The notes beneath the pieces were generated by a model, which saw nothing but the letters and a program-made list of their open reading frames with translations, was not told where the DNA came from and ran no database searches. A DNA stretch of 9,453 nucleotides from Methanobacteriota archaeon (lineage in GTDB: Archaea > Halobacteriota > Syntropharchaeia > JACQPP01). Made by a program: the position numbers and the translations under genes. The stretch lies in NCBI GenBank assembly GCA_016207465.1, contig JACQPP010000119.1:1-9453 (forward strand). The letters run 5' to 3'. Positions 1 through 6,214 of this stretch are shown piece by piece (the first letter of the stretch is position 1; each line of letters starts with the position of its first letter).

Positions 1-1019
1 CCCTGCGGGAGCTGGACTACATCATCGAGGGGCGCAGTGCGGACAAGTTCCGCAAGCTCTTCGCCAAGGACCCGTGGATTCACATCCCCCGGGTCTACTG
101 GGAGCACACCTCGAAGCGGGTCCTCACCCTGGAGTTCATCGACGGGGTGAAGATTGACCAGACCGACGAGCTCATCAAGATGGGGTGCAACCGGCGGACC
201 ATCTCCATCAACAGCGTGCGGGCCTTCATGAAGCAGATTTTCGAGGGGGGCTTCTTCCACGCGGACCCCCACCCCGCCAACGTGTTCATCATGAAGAACA
301 ACGTCATCGCCCTCCTCGACTTCGGCATGGTGGGCTCCGCCCCCAAGGAAACCCTCGACGCCTTCACCGACGTGCTGCTGGCCACCCTGGCGCGGGACGT
401 GGACCGCATCATGGAGCGGATGCTGGAAATCTACAAGCCCTCCAAGTACACCAACCTCCCCCAGCTCCGCGCCGACCTCCAGGACTTCGTGGACCGGGCC
501 TTCGACGTGGACGGCCACCTGGCGGTGAACCAGCTGGGCATCGGCTCCTTCATGGACGAAATCATGTTCCGATTCGCCAAGCACCGCCTGGAGGTCCCCA
601 GCGAGATGATCTACCTGGGCAAGGTCATGATGTACGCGGAGGGCACCGGCAAGATGCTGGACCCCACCTTCGACATCGTGTCGGTGGTCCAGCCCTACAT
701 CCAGAGATATGCCGCCGACCAGGTCCAGCGCCGCCTCGACCCCTTCGGGTTCCGCAACCCCGCCAAGCTCCTCCAGAACATCTTCGAGTTCACCAGCGAC
801 GTGAGCGACCTGGTGCGGGCCCTCCCCAAGTCGGCCAACGTCATCCTCACCCGCATCGAGAAGGGGGAACTGAAGGTCCAGTTCGAGAGCCAGGAGATGG
901 ACCAGTGGAACCACTCCATGGGCCGGGTCCTCCACCACCAGATGGCCCTCACCGCCCTCATCGCCATCCTCATCCTGGTCTTCGTCTTCGTCACCGTGCG
1001 GGGCGGAAAACTGTTCTGA
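1..1019 (+). CDS. AarF/ABC1/UbiB-family atypical protein kinase-like protein, 5' end missing
   Basis: The open frame runs in from the window edge (first complete codon at base 3) and ends at TGA 1017-1019; the start lies upstream. The visible part opens with the family's Glu-Leu-Asp-Tyr segment (about bases 9-20). It continues with HADPHPAN at 258-281, the nucleotide-binding/catalytic block, and LLDFGMVG at 312-335, whose DFG Asp (318-320) should bind metal. About 19 mostly aliphatic residues (around 940-1000) make a single membrane helix just before a short basic tail, so the protein is probably anchored with its kinase-like domain in the cytosol. Bacterial and mitochondrial relatives support ubiquinone synthesis and have ATPase activity. 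In archaea the substrate is not established; a role in quinone or isoprenoid-lipid metabolism is inference. The N-terminal KxGQ-type motif that defines the family is outside the window. The gene converges on the DUF35 gene across a strong hairpin. Confidence 0.9.
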   Translation, partial: LRELDYIIEGRSADKFRKLFAKDPWIHIPRVYWEHTSKRVLTLEFIDGVKIDQTDELIKMGCNRRTISINSVRAFMKQIFEGGFFHADPHPANVFIMKNNVIALLDFGMVGSAPKETLDAFTDVLLATLARDVDRIMERMLEIYKPSKYTNLPQLRADLQDFVDRAFDVDGHLAVNQLGIGSFMDEIMFRFAKHRLEVPSEMIYLGKVMMYAEGTGKMLDPTFDIVSVVQPYIQRYAADQVQRRLDPFGFRNPAKLLQNIFEFTSDVSDLVRALPKSANVILTRIEKGELKVQFESQEMDQWNHSMGRVLHHQMALTALIAILILVFVFVTVRGGKLF

Positions 1020-1025
1020 TGCCTA

Positions 1026-1056
1026 TGGAAAATTTTGCCGAAGGCAAAATTTTCCA
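1026..1056. terminator. Perfect 14-bp hairpin between converging genes; possible bidirectional terminator
   Basis: The left arm TGGAAAATTTTGCC (1026-1039) and the right arm GGCAAAATTTTCCA (1043-1056) are exact reverse complements around a 3-base GAA loop. It occupies most of the 46-base gap between the UbiB-like stop (1019) and the DUF35 stop (1066), so it lies downstream of both genes. Both strands carry a TTTT run, which would suit archaeal termination. It resembles the A/T-armed hairpins at 6134-6170 and 6214-6252, so it may instead be a copy of a dispersed palindrome. Confidence 0.6.
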
Positions 1057-1065
1057 CAAATCCCG

Positions 1066-1509
1066 TTAACGAACCGGTTCGGCCTCCACCATGGCCATCT
1101 CCTTCCCCTCGTGGGTGTATTTGGGGAAGACCAGGCGGAGGGGCATGCCGATTTTGACCTCGGTGGCGGGGGCGCGGATGCGGGTGACAAGTCTCCCTGC
1201 GCTGTTTTTCAGGTCCACGACGCCGAGGACCATGGGGACCTCGAGGATGAGGAAGCGGCGGTCGAGGAGTTCGCTCCAGGAGTGGAGGGTCCCCTCGGGC
1301 TCCATCTCCTCCCACGCGAGTTCCCCGGAGAGACACTTGGGGCACATGGGGCGGGGAGGGAAGAAGAGCTCCCGGCACTTGGCGCATCGGGGGAGCAGGA
1401 ACTTCCCCTGGAGGAGGCCGTCCCAGTAGGGCTTCAGGTAGGCGGAGGAGTAGTTGGATGGCTTGAGGAACTTCTGCATGCCTCCGCGGGTGGGGCGCGG
1501 CTCGGTCAT
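1066..1509 (-). CDS. DUF35 zinc-ribbon/OB-fold protein (thiolase partner)
   Basis: A 147-residue protein with the standard DUF35 plan: an N-terminal helix rich in aromatic residues (about residues 15-37), a rubredoxin-like zinc ribbon with Cys42, Cys45, Cys56 and Cys59, then an OB-fold of about 80 residues. In archaea DUF35 proteins bridge acetoacetyl-CoA thiolase and HMG-CoA synthase and bind CoA, passing the intermediate along for mevalonate synthesis; in actinobacteria DUF35 domains pair with thiolase-fold aldolases. The ATG (1509-1507) overlaps the TGA of the upstream thiolase gene by four bases, implying translational coupling and a physical complex. An internal Met11 is an alternative start. 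No HMG-CoA synthase gene is adjacent: the next gene upstream of the thiolase points the other way. A mevalonate role is therefore not shown here. Confidence 0.9.
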   Translation of the reverse strand: MTEPRPTRGGMQKFLKPSNYSSAYLKPYWDGLLQGKFLLPRCAKCRELFFPPRPMCPKCLSGELAWEEMEPEGTLHSWSELLDRRFLILEVPMVLGVVDLKNSAGRLVTRIRAPATEVKIGMPLRLVFPKYTHEGKEMAMVEAEPVR

Positions 1510-2711
1510 CCGCCAGCCTCCAAGAGGAACACCATGCTGGAGTTCACCATGCCTCCCTCCACGTGGATGAGGCCGATGCGGGGGTCCTTCACCTGGCGCG
1601 CGGCCTCCCCGCGCAGTTGCCGGACGATGTTGATGAACTCGTAGATGGGGGTCACGGAGAAGGGGTGGCCCCGGCTGGTGACCCCCCCGTCGGTGTTGAT
1701 GGGGACCCTCCCGTCGTCGTCGGTTTCCCCCTCCTCGATGGCCCTCACCATTCCCCCGCGGGGGAAGAGGCCGAGGTCCTCGGGGAGGATGAGTTCCTGG
1801 GGGGAGAAGGGGGCGTAGATGTCGGCCACATCCACCTCTTTGGGGGCGAGGCCGGTCTTCTCGTAGGCCCGCCGGGCCGCTGTCTCGGCGGCCACGAAGC
1901 GGCAGATGGAGCCCTGGGTGGTGTCGGTGGGGATGAAGGTGGACTTGTCGTGGTGCTCCCCCCAGCCCCGAATCCACACCGGGGTGTCGGTGATTTTCCG
2001 GGCCTTCTCCTCGCTGGCGAGGACGATGGCGGCGGCCCCGTCGAGGCTGGCGCAGCAGTCCAGGAGCTTGATGGGGGTCGCGATCTTCCGCGACTTCATG
2101 ACCTCCTCCACCGTGAGGGGCTCCCGGAAGGCGGCCCAGGGGTTCTCCACGGCCCCCTTTCGGTTGCGGACGGCGGCCATGGCGAAGTGCTCCTCCGTGG
2201 CCCCGGACTCGTGCATGTAGCGGCGGGCGGAGAGGGCGTAGATGGGGATGGCGCTGAAGGGGATGTAGGGCTGGGTGGAGACGGGCTCGAAGAGCCGCAT
2301 CCCGGTGTCGGGGAAGGCCCGGTGCTTCATGGCCCGGAGGACAATCTCGTCGGTGATGGAGCGCTCGCGGGAGGCCGCGTAGACCAGGGCCGTGGAGATG
2401 TGGCCGAGTTGGATTTCGTTCATCGCGTATTTGACGGCGAGTCCGCCGGAGAGGCCCCCGAGGGAGAGGCGTGCCATGGACCTGGGTTCCAGGCGGAGGT
2501 AGGTGGTCACGTGGTGCATGTCGAGCCCCAGGATGGGGTCGGGCTCGATGGTGGCGACGCTGAAGAGCCCCTCCACCTCATCCTTGGACAGTGGGGTGGA
2601 GCCGAGGGCCGCCTTGATGGCCTCCAGGGCCATCTCCACCTCGGTGGTCTTCGGGTACTGGCCGCAGGGGAAGGGGACCCCGTATCCCACCACGGCGACG
2701 CGACCCGGCAT
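1506..2711 (-). CDS. Thiolase-fold protein (archaeal SCP2/thiolase type) lacking the usual nucleophilic cysteine
   Basis: A 401-residue protein, full length for archaeal acetyl-CoA acetyltransferase-like proteins. Start ATG 2711-2709 was chosen over an ATG 63 bases further out because the family's N-terminal strand (MPGRVAVVGYG) begins here, a GGAG/GAGG site lies 4-13 bases upstream, and a TATA-like box lies 37 bases upstream. Family landmarks include Leu-Asp-Cys-Cys followed by Asp-Gly-Ala-Ala-Ala (217-228), Asp-Leu-Gly near 312, Gly-His-Pro at 348-350 and His383-Val-Glu-Gly-Gly. The segment that normally reads Cys-Ala-Ser-Gly-Gly reads Gly86-Leu-Ser-Gly-Gly here, so the acyl-accepting cysteine is absent. 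The usual His-Asp-Cys-Phe block reads Tyr299-Ala-Pro-Phe. Ordinary thiolase chemistry is therefore doubtful. Thiolase-fold retro-aldolases (the actinobacterial steroid enzyme Ltp2) also lack the cysteine and need a DUF35 partner, a possible parallel. Coupled to the DUF35 gene by ATGA. Confidence 0.88.
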   Translation of the reverse strand: MPGRVAVVGYGVPFPCGQYPKTTEVEMALEAIKAALGSTPLSKDEVEGLFSVATIEPDPILGLDMHHVTTYLRLEPRSMARLSLGGLSGGLAVKYAMNEIQLGHISTALVYAASRERSITDEIVLRAMKHRAFPDTGMRLFEPVSTQPYIPFSAIPIYALSARRYMHESGATEEHFAMAAVRNRKGAVENPWAAFREPLTVEEVMKSRKIATPIKLLDCCASLDGAAAIVLASEEKARKITDTPVWIRGWGEHHDKSTFIPTDTTQGSICRFVAAETAARRAYEKTGLAPKEVDVADIYAPFSPQELILPEDLGLFPRGGMVRAIEEGETDDDGRVPINTDGGVTSRGHPFSVTPIYEFINIVRQLRGEAARQVKDPRIGLIHVEGGMVNSSMVFLLEAGG

Positions 2712-2745
2712 TGGTCCTCTCCTGGCTACGCACGCGGGTCCGACA

Positions 2746-2755
2746 GAAAAAGGTT
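2746..2755 (-). promoter_or_regulatory. TATA-like box for the thiolase/DUF35 operon
   Basis: On the minus strand this reads AACCTTTTTC, close to the AACCTTTAT box found ahead of cofE and the MNT gene. Its first base is 44 bases upstream of the thiolase ATG, against 35 for those two leaderless genes. That projects a transcript start near 2720 and a leader of about nine bases that would include GAGG (2719-2716), so this gene may keep a short leader with a ribosome-binding site. Confidence 0.45.
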
Positions 2756-2773
2756 TTCGCCACCCGGGGCCCA

Positions 2774-2786
2774 CAAGGTTAATGAG
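2774..2786 (+). promoter_or_regulatory. Weak TATA-like box for the 73-aa gene
   Basis: An A/T-rich patch (CAAGGTTAATGAG) lies in the GC-rich 98-base gap between the divergent thiolase and small-protein genes. Its centre is about 30 bases upstream of ATG 2810, the spacing seen for leaderless genes in this window, and no convincing ribosome-binding site precedes that ATG. Confidence 0.4.
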
Positions 2787-2809
2787 AACAGCGGCAAACC
2801 ATAGAGGCG

Positions 2810-3031
2810 ATGAAGACCTACCTGATTCTCTGGTTCAACAGCGACGGCTCGAAGCCCAACGAGGTCACCAAGCGGCTCCTGGGGCTCGGCTTCCGCCCGG
2901 TGAAGGGCAACTACGACTACATCTACGAGTGGGACAAGAGCGCCACCATGGACGACATCATCCGGTTCGCCGACAAGGTCCAGCTCACGCTGAAGGGGAT
3001 GAACGTCCTCTTCCGCCTCGAAACGCTTTAG
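2810..3031 (+). CDS. Small conserved-looking archaeal protein of unknown function (73 aa)
   Basis: Starts at ATG 2810 with a TATA-like patch about 30 bases upstream; ends at TAG 3029-3031. The protein is soluble, has no cysteines or membrane helix, and opens with the strand MKTYLILWF. Then come a helix (roughly 15-27), strand pairs around GFRPVKGNYDYIYEW, a second helix (about 46-58) and a last strand (VLFRLETL). That order, beta-alpha-beta-beta-alpha-beta, would suit a ferredoxin-like fold, as in ACT domains or small nucleic-acid-binding proteins. The strong codon bias matches its neighbours and the sequence has the look of a constrained protein. I do not recognise a named family and assign no function. 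Its stop overlaps the endA stop by two bases in convergent orientation, so the two mRNAs must overlap at their 3' ends. Confidence 0.8.
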   Translation: MKTYLILWFNSDGSKPNEVTKRLLGLGFRPVKGNYDYIYEWDKSATMDDIIRFADKVQLTLKGMNVLFRLETL

Positions 3032-4050
3032 GGGCGCACACGGGTGATTTCGAGGTAGCGGAGGGCGGCCCCCTGGGGGCAGGCGAGGAGGAGGTGCTTG
3101 CGCACGGAGGCGGCGAGGCGGACGGCCCGGGAGAGGTCCCCGAGGGGCAGGGGCCGGTCGGGGGCCACCGCGTGGGCCAGGTATTTCGAGTGGGGCTCCG
3201 GGTATTTCTCGTAGACCCGGAAGTGGGTCCCGAACTTGTAGCCGGTGCGCACCACCAGCCCCCGCCCCCGGAGGTCGCTGTAGAGGCGGAGTTTCTCCCG
3301 CAGGTGGGGCTCCACCTCCCCCGCGCGCTCCAGGAACTGGTCCAGGGAGAGGGGTGTGCCGTTGGAGCCCTGCAGTTCGAGGAACCCCTGCCCGAGGAGG
3401 TGGCCCACCTCCACCAGGGAGAGGACGAGGCGGCCCCGGTCCGGGCGGCCGTAGAAGAGGGACTCGTGGAGGCTCTTCCCGGCGGCCTCGTCCCACACAA
3501 TCCCCCGGTCGGGGAGCAGTTGGGCCCTCACCACCGACGGGGGGTCCCTCCAGGGCCGGCGGGGGGGCTCCGTCCAGCGGGCCTCGTAGAATGTGGTGTC
3601 CCCCTCCTCGTCCACCACCGCCAGCAGGAGCCGCTTCCGCACGTTCCCCGCCTCCTCCAGCCACCGGGCCACCTCCCGCATCTCCAGGGGCTCCCGCTCC
3701 GAGAGGGCCCGCACGTAGGCCTCCGTGGCCTTCTCCCCCGGCTTCGAGCCCCGCGGGTAGAGGCGGAAATCCAGGGGCCCCGGCTGGATGGCGTAGCCCC
3801 GCTCCCGGAAGTTGCGGAACACCACATACCGGGGGATGAACCGCGGGGAGAGGCGGGCGCACACCTGCAGGAACCCGGGGAGGTCCAGCGCCGACCCCCC
3901 ATCCTTCACCTCCAGGAGCCCCCGCTCCACCAGCACCGCGGCCTCCTCCAGGCTCACCTGGACCCCCTCGGACTCCCGGGTCCCCCAGCCCTCCGGCAGA
4001 CCCTCCATAGAGAGGAGACGCACCCGGCGCCCCTCGATGACACCCTCCAT
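3028..4050 (-). CDS. endA: tRNA-splicing endonuclease, two-repeat (alpha2-type) form
   Basis: Cuts introns from pre-tRNA at the bulge-helix-bulge structure, leaving 2',3'-cyclic phosphate and 5'-OH ends. The 340-residue protein holds two endonuclease repeats. The C-terminal repeat (about 190-340) has the catalytic triad: Tyr280 in FRVY, His287 in HSKY and Lys318 in SVRKHLLLA. The N-terminal repeat (about 70-160) keeps DFRLYPRG with Tyr98 and NVRKRLLLAVV with Lys139, but Thr109 stands where the histidine should be, so it is probably structural. This matches the alpha2 homodimer architecture known from Archaeoglobus, though somewhat longer. Start ATG 4050 was chosen because a TATA-like box sits about 29 bases upstream; the open frame continues much further, but only through antisense of the opposite gene. 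Back-to-back with the RPA-associated gene and convergent with the 73-aa gene. Confidence 0.95.
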   Translation of the reverse strand: MEGVIEGRRVRLLSMEGLPEGWGTRESEGVQVSLEEAAVLVERGLLEVKDGGSALDLPGFLQVCARLSPRFIPRYVVFRNFRERGYAIQPGPLDFRLYPRGSKPGEKATEAYVRALSEREPLEMREVARWLEEAGNVRKRLLLAVVDEEGDTTFYEARWTEPPRRPWRDPPSVVRAQLLPDRGIVWDEAAGKSLHESLFYGRPDRGRLVLSLVEVGHLLGQGFLELQGSNGTPLSLDQFLERAGEVEPHLREKLRLYSDLRGRGLVVRTGYKFGTHFRVYEKYPEPHSKYLAHAVAPDRPLPLGDLSRAVRLAASVRKHLLLACPQGAALRYLEITRVRP

Positions 4051-4075
4051 TTCCCCCCCAATCCACCCCTGAATC

Positions 4076-4084
4076 GTATTAACG
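4076..4084 (-). promoter_or_regulatory. TATA-like box for endA
   Basis: Minus strand reads CGTTAATAC, an A/T island in GC-rich DNA. Its centre is about 29 bases upstream of the endA ATG, with no ribosome-binding site before the ATG, which fits a leaderless transcript. It almost touches the opposing box at 4085-4092. Confidence 0.5.
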
Positions 4085-4092
4085 TTCTTATG
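4085..4092 (+). promoter_or_regulatory. TATA-like box for the RPA-associated gene
   Basis: Reads TTCTTATG, centred about 31 bases before ATG 4120, a spacing close to other leaderless starts here. It supports ATG 4120 over GTG 4099, which would be only about 10 bases away. Confidence 0.45.
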
Positions 4093-4119
4093 TGACCGGT
4101 GGCAGATAGCCGGGATGCC

Positions 4120-4848
4120 ATGGCCCTCCTGCCGCGGGTCCTCCCCCGGGTCCTCTCCCAGGAATACCGCCTCTCCGACCTCCGCATTCCCGTGGATGGG
4201 GTCCCTCTTGCCGTGAGCCCCACCGGGGTCCTCCTCCGCAAGGTATTCGTCGCGGGGACCCTCCGCGAGGTCCAGCCCGAGCCCCCGGTGTATCGCGGCC
4301 ACATTGACGATGGCGCGGGGACCTGGGAGGCCACCGCCGGCCCCTACCAGCCCGCCGCGGCCAGCCGCCTCTCCCGGGCCCAGCCTGGGGAGACGGTCTC
4401 CACTCTCCTCCGCCTGGAAACCGGGGGGCCGGTGCTCCTCGAACTCGCCCCGGCCTCCCCCGAGACCCTCCCCCTCTGGTCCCATGAGACCGCCCGCCGG
4501 ACCCTCGACCGGGCCGAGGAGATGCACCTCGCCCTCGCCTCCAAAACGGAACCCGGCGACCCATGGCTCCGGGCCGCCCGCGACCACTACCGGGGCCGCG
4601 GCCTCCCCGAGGTGGAGGAGGCCGCCCGCCGCCTCCTCCGGGGGCTCTCGGGCCCCATCACCGCCGGGGAGCAGGTGGAGGCCTGGCTCGCCGAGATGGA
4701 CCGGGGCCAAGGGGTCCCCCGGGCCGGCCTCCTCGCCCGCGCCCGCGACGCGGGAATCCCCCCGGGGGAGGCAGAGGGGGCCCTCCGGGACCTCCTCGAA
4801 TCGGGCCGCGCCTACGAGCCCCGCCAGGGAACCCTCCGACGCCTCTAA
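4120..4848 (+). CDS. RPA-associated OB-fold protein (COG3390 type)
   Basis: A 242-residue single-stranded-DNA-binding accessory protein of the archaeal replication protein A system. In haloarchaea such Rpap proteins are encoded beside RPA subunits and matter for DNA repair; a Pyrococcus homologue is an RPA subunit. The N-terminus (LPRVLSQEYR) matches the family opening, usually a basic residue, Val-Phe and Glu-Phe/Tyr. An OB-fold follows at about residues 25-110, with PTG, the strand KVFVAGTL, a Tyr-Arg-Gly-His-Ile-Asp-Asp strand and the hallmark GPYQP (GQYQP in relatives). Next comes the conserved Thr-Ala-Arg-Arg-Thr-Leu-Asp-type helix near 130, then a winged-helix-like tail. ATG 4120 is preferred over GTG 4099 because of the TATA spacing and family start. 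No partner RPA large subunit lies next to it. The PHP gene follows after 32 bases. Confidence 0.82.
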   Translation: MALLPRVLPRVLSQEYRLSDLRIPVDGVPLAVSPTGVLLRKVFVAGTLREVQPEPPVYRGHIDDGAGTWEATAGPYQPAAASRLSRAQPGETVSTLLRLETGGPVLLELAPASPETLPLWSHETARRTLDRAEEMHLALASKTEPGDPWLRAARDHYRGRGLPEVEEAARRLLRGLSGPITAGEQVEAWLAEMDRGQGVPRAGLLARARDAGIPPGEAEGALRDLLESGRAYEPRQGTLRRL

Positions 4849-4856
4849 CCATTTAT
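4847..4856 (+). promoter_or_regulatory. TATA-like box for the PHP-DUF99 pair
   Basis: AACCATTTAT overlaps the last two bases of the RPA-associated gene. Its TTTAT centre is 27 bases before ATG 4881 and only 21 before ATG 4875, which favours a leaderless start at 4881. The PHP-DUF99 pair may thus have its own promoter despite the close upstream gene. Confidence 0.5.
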
Positions 4857-4880
4857 GACCCCGCTCCCATACCCATGAGC

Positions 4881-5534
4881 ATGAAACTCCGCTTCGACCT
4901 CCACATCCACACGTCCCGCTCCTACGATGGCCGGGACCCCCCGGAGGCCATCCTCCGGAGGGCCCGGGAGGCGGGCCTCGACGGGGTGGCCATCACCGAC
5001 CACAACACCACCCGGGGCTCCCGGGAGGCACAGGCCAAACCAGATGGCCTCCTGGTCATCCCCGGGGTGGAGGTCTCCACCCGCGGGGGCCACCTCCTGG
5101 TCCTCGGCGCCCCGGAGGATATCCCCCGGAGGCTGAGCCCCGAGGAGACCATCGAGCGGGCCCACCGGGCCGGGGCCCTGGTCATCGTGCCCCACCCCTT
5201 CCATCCCCTCCGCCACCCCATCGGCGCCTTCGAGCACCTGGGGGCCGACGCCATCGAGGTCTTCAACTCCCGCTATCTCACCGGCGTGGGCAACCGGCGG
5301 GCCCGCCGGCGGGCCGGGGCCGCGGGCCTCCCCATGGTGGCGGGGAGCGATGCCCACATCGCGGGGATGGTGGGACGCGGCGTCACCGAGGTGGAGGCCG
5401 GGGAGCGGAGCGTGGAGGCGGTGCTGGAGGCCATCCGCCGGGGCCGGACCCGGGCCGGGGGCCACCCCACCCCGCGGGGGGCCACCCTCCACCAGCTCGG
5501 CCGCGGATACCTCCGCCGGCCCCGCGGAATATGA
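4881..5534 (+). CDS. PHP-domain metal-dependent phosphoesterase (COG0613-like)
   Basis: A 217-residue protein (219 if ATG 4875 is used) with the complete PHP metal-binding set: DLHIHTS with His8 and His10, ITDHN with Asp40 and His41, GVEVST with Glu64, Gly-Gly-His71, PHPFHP with His105 and His108, and GSDAH with Asp157 and His159. Such trinuclear-metal sites hydrolyse phosphoesters; relatives include the YciV/TrpH family and polymerase-associated PHP domains. It is a stand-alone domain. The substrate cannot be read from sequence: nucleotides, RNA ends or small phosphate esters are all possible. Its TGA overlaps the ATG of the DUF99 gene by four bases, so the two products are probably made together. 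An RPA-associated protein upstream hints at nucleic-acid work, but that is inference. Confidence 0.88.
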   Translation: MKLRFDLHIHTSRSYDGRDPPEAILRRAREAGLDGVAITDHNTTRGSREAQAKPDGLLVIPGVEVSTRGGHLLVLGAPEDIPRRLSPEETIERAHRAGALVIVPHPFHPLRHPIGAFEHLGADAIEVFNSRYLTGVGNRRARRRAGAAGLPMVAGSDAHIAGMVGRGVTEVEAGERSVEAVLEAIRRGRTRAGGHPTPRGATLHQLGRGYLRRPRGI

Positions 5535-6136
5535 GCCTCCGGAAGCCCGGCATCCGGGCCCTCGGAATCGCCGAGAGCTTCTCCCGGGCCCGGAAGACCC
5601 CTGCGGAGCCCCTGGGGGGAAAATCGGTGGTCGCCGGTGTCGTCCTCCGGGCCGATGGGGCCCTCGACGGGGCCGCCCTCTCCGAAATCACGGTGGGGGG
5701 CATGGACGCCACCCGGGGGGTCCTCGACCTCCTCCACACCCTCCACCGGGAGGACCTCCAGGTGGTGCTCCTCGGGGGATGCGTGTGGGCGTGGTTCAAC
5801 ATCGTGGACCTCCAAGAGGTGGCCCGGGCCGCCCGGGCCCCCCTCGTCTGCATCACCTACGAGGAGTCCCGGGGGCTCGACAAATACCTCAAGGAGTATT
5901 TCCCCGGCGACTGGGAGGAGCGATTGGCCGCCTACCGCTCCCTCGGCCAGCGGGAACCCACGTGGCTCCCCTCGGGCCACTCGGTCTACGTGCGCTCCTT
6001 CGGCCTCACCCGCAGCGAGGTCCAGGAGGTCCTCGGGCGGTTCACCCGCCACGGCCGGGTCCCCGAGCCCATCCGGGTGGCCCGCCTCGTGGCCCGCGCC
6101 GCCCTCCGCCACTGGGGCTCGCTTCGCTCGCCCTGA
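5531..6136 (+). CDS. DUF99 protein (endonuclease V-like fold, COG1628)
   Basis: A 201-residue protein starting KPGIRALGIAESF, the DUF99 opening. VGGMDATRGVLDLL (55-68), a strand ending GGCVWAWFNIVDL (82-94) and ITYEES (108-113) follow, all typical of the family. Known structures of DUF99 resemble endonuclease V, which cleaves near deoxyinosine or inosine, but the biochemical activity of archaeal DUF99 is not established and the catalytic aspartate site differs (Ala-Glu here, as I recall for haloarchaeal members). Translationally coupled to the PHP gene through ATGA. The last six residues (GSLRSP) are encoded by a CTCGCTTCGCTCG-type sequence that belongs to the hairpin cluster immediately downstream, and the TGA itself begins the next hairpin arm. 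The C-terminus may therefore have been altered by an inserted palindrome. Confidence 0.85.
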   Translation: MSLRKPGIRALGIAESFSRARKTPAEPLGGKSVVAGVVLRADGALDGAALSEITVGGMDATRGVLDLLHTLHREDLQVVLLGGCVWAWFNIVDLQEVARAARAPLVCITYEESRGLDKYLKEYFPGDWEERLAAYRSLGQREPTWLPSGHSVYVRSFGLTRSEVQEVLGRFTRHGRVPEPIRVARLVARAALRHWGSLRSP

Positions 6137-6170
6137 AATTTTTGCTCCGCTTCGCTCCGCAAAAATTTCA
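6134..6170. repeat. Hairpin with 12-bp A/T-rich arms overlapping the DUF99 stop
   Basis: Left arm TGAAATTTTTGC (6134-6145) and right arm GCAAAAATTTCA (6159-6170) are perfect complements around a 13-base loop containing CGCTTCGCTC. The arm starts with the TGA of the DUF99 gene. It could act as a transcription terminator, having TTTTT in the left arm, or be a copy of a dispersed palindromic element. A related CTCGCTTCGCTCG string flanked by GGGC and GCCC lies just upstream at 6115-6133 inside the gene. Confidence 0.65.
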
Positions 6171-6205
6171 TAAAGAGCGGTCTCGGTCGAGCGCAATCCG
6201 GAAAC

Positions 6206-6214
6206 AACCTTTAT
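6206..6214 (+). promoter_or_regulatory. AACCTTTAT TATA box for cofE
   Basis: The first A of AACCTTTAT is exactly 35 bases before GTG 6241. The identical nonamer at 8221-8229 lies exactly 35 bases before the ATG of the MNT gene. This is the main argument for GTG 6241 as a leaderless start. The final T of the box is also the first base of the hairpin at 6214-6252. Confidence 0.6.

Noticed and set aside
1563..2804. A 413-codon open frame on the plus strand
   Set aside because: Antisense to the thiolase-fold gene; composition is Gly/Val/Asp/His-rich with no recognisable domain.
2726..4066. A 446-codon open frame on the minus strand
   Set aside because: Same strand as endA but a different frame, Gly/Pro/Ala-rich and without motifs; endA with its catalytic triad explains the region.
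4051..4710. N-terminal extension of endA to an ATG at 4710
   Set aside because: The added residues are antisense of the RPA-associated gene. The endA family starts near the chosen ATG 4050, and a TATA-like box lies about 29 bases before it.
4563..4880. Extension of the PHP protein to an ATG at 4563
   Set aside because: The first 100 or so residues are Pro/Arg/Gly-rich and overlap the RPA-associated gene in another frame; PHP proteins begin a few residues before the DLHIH motif.
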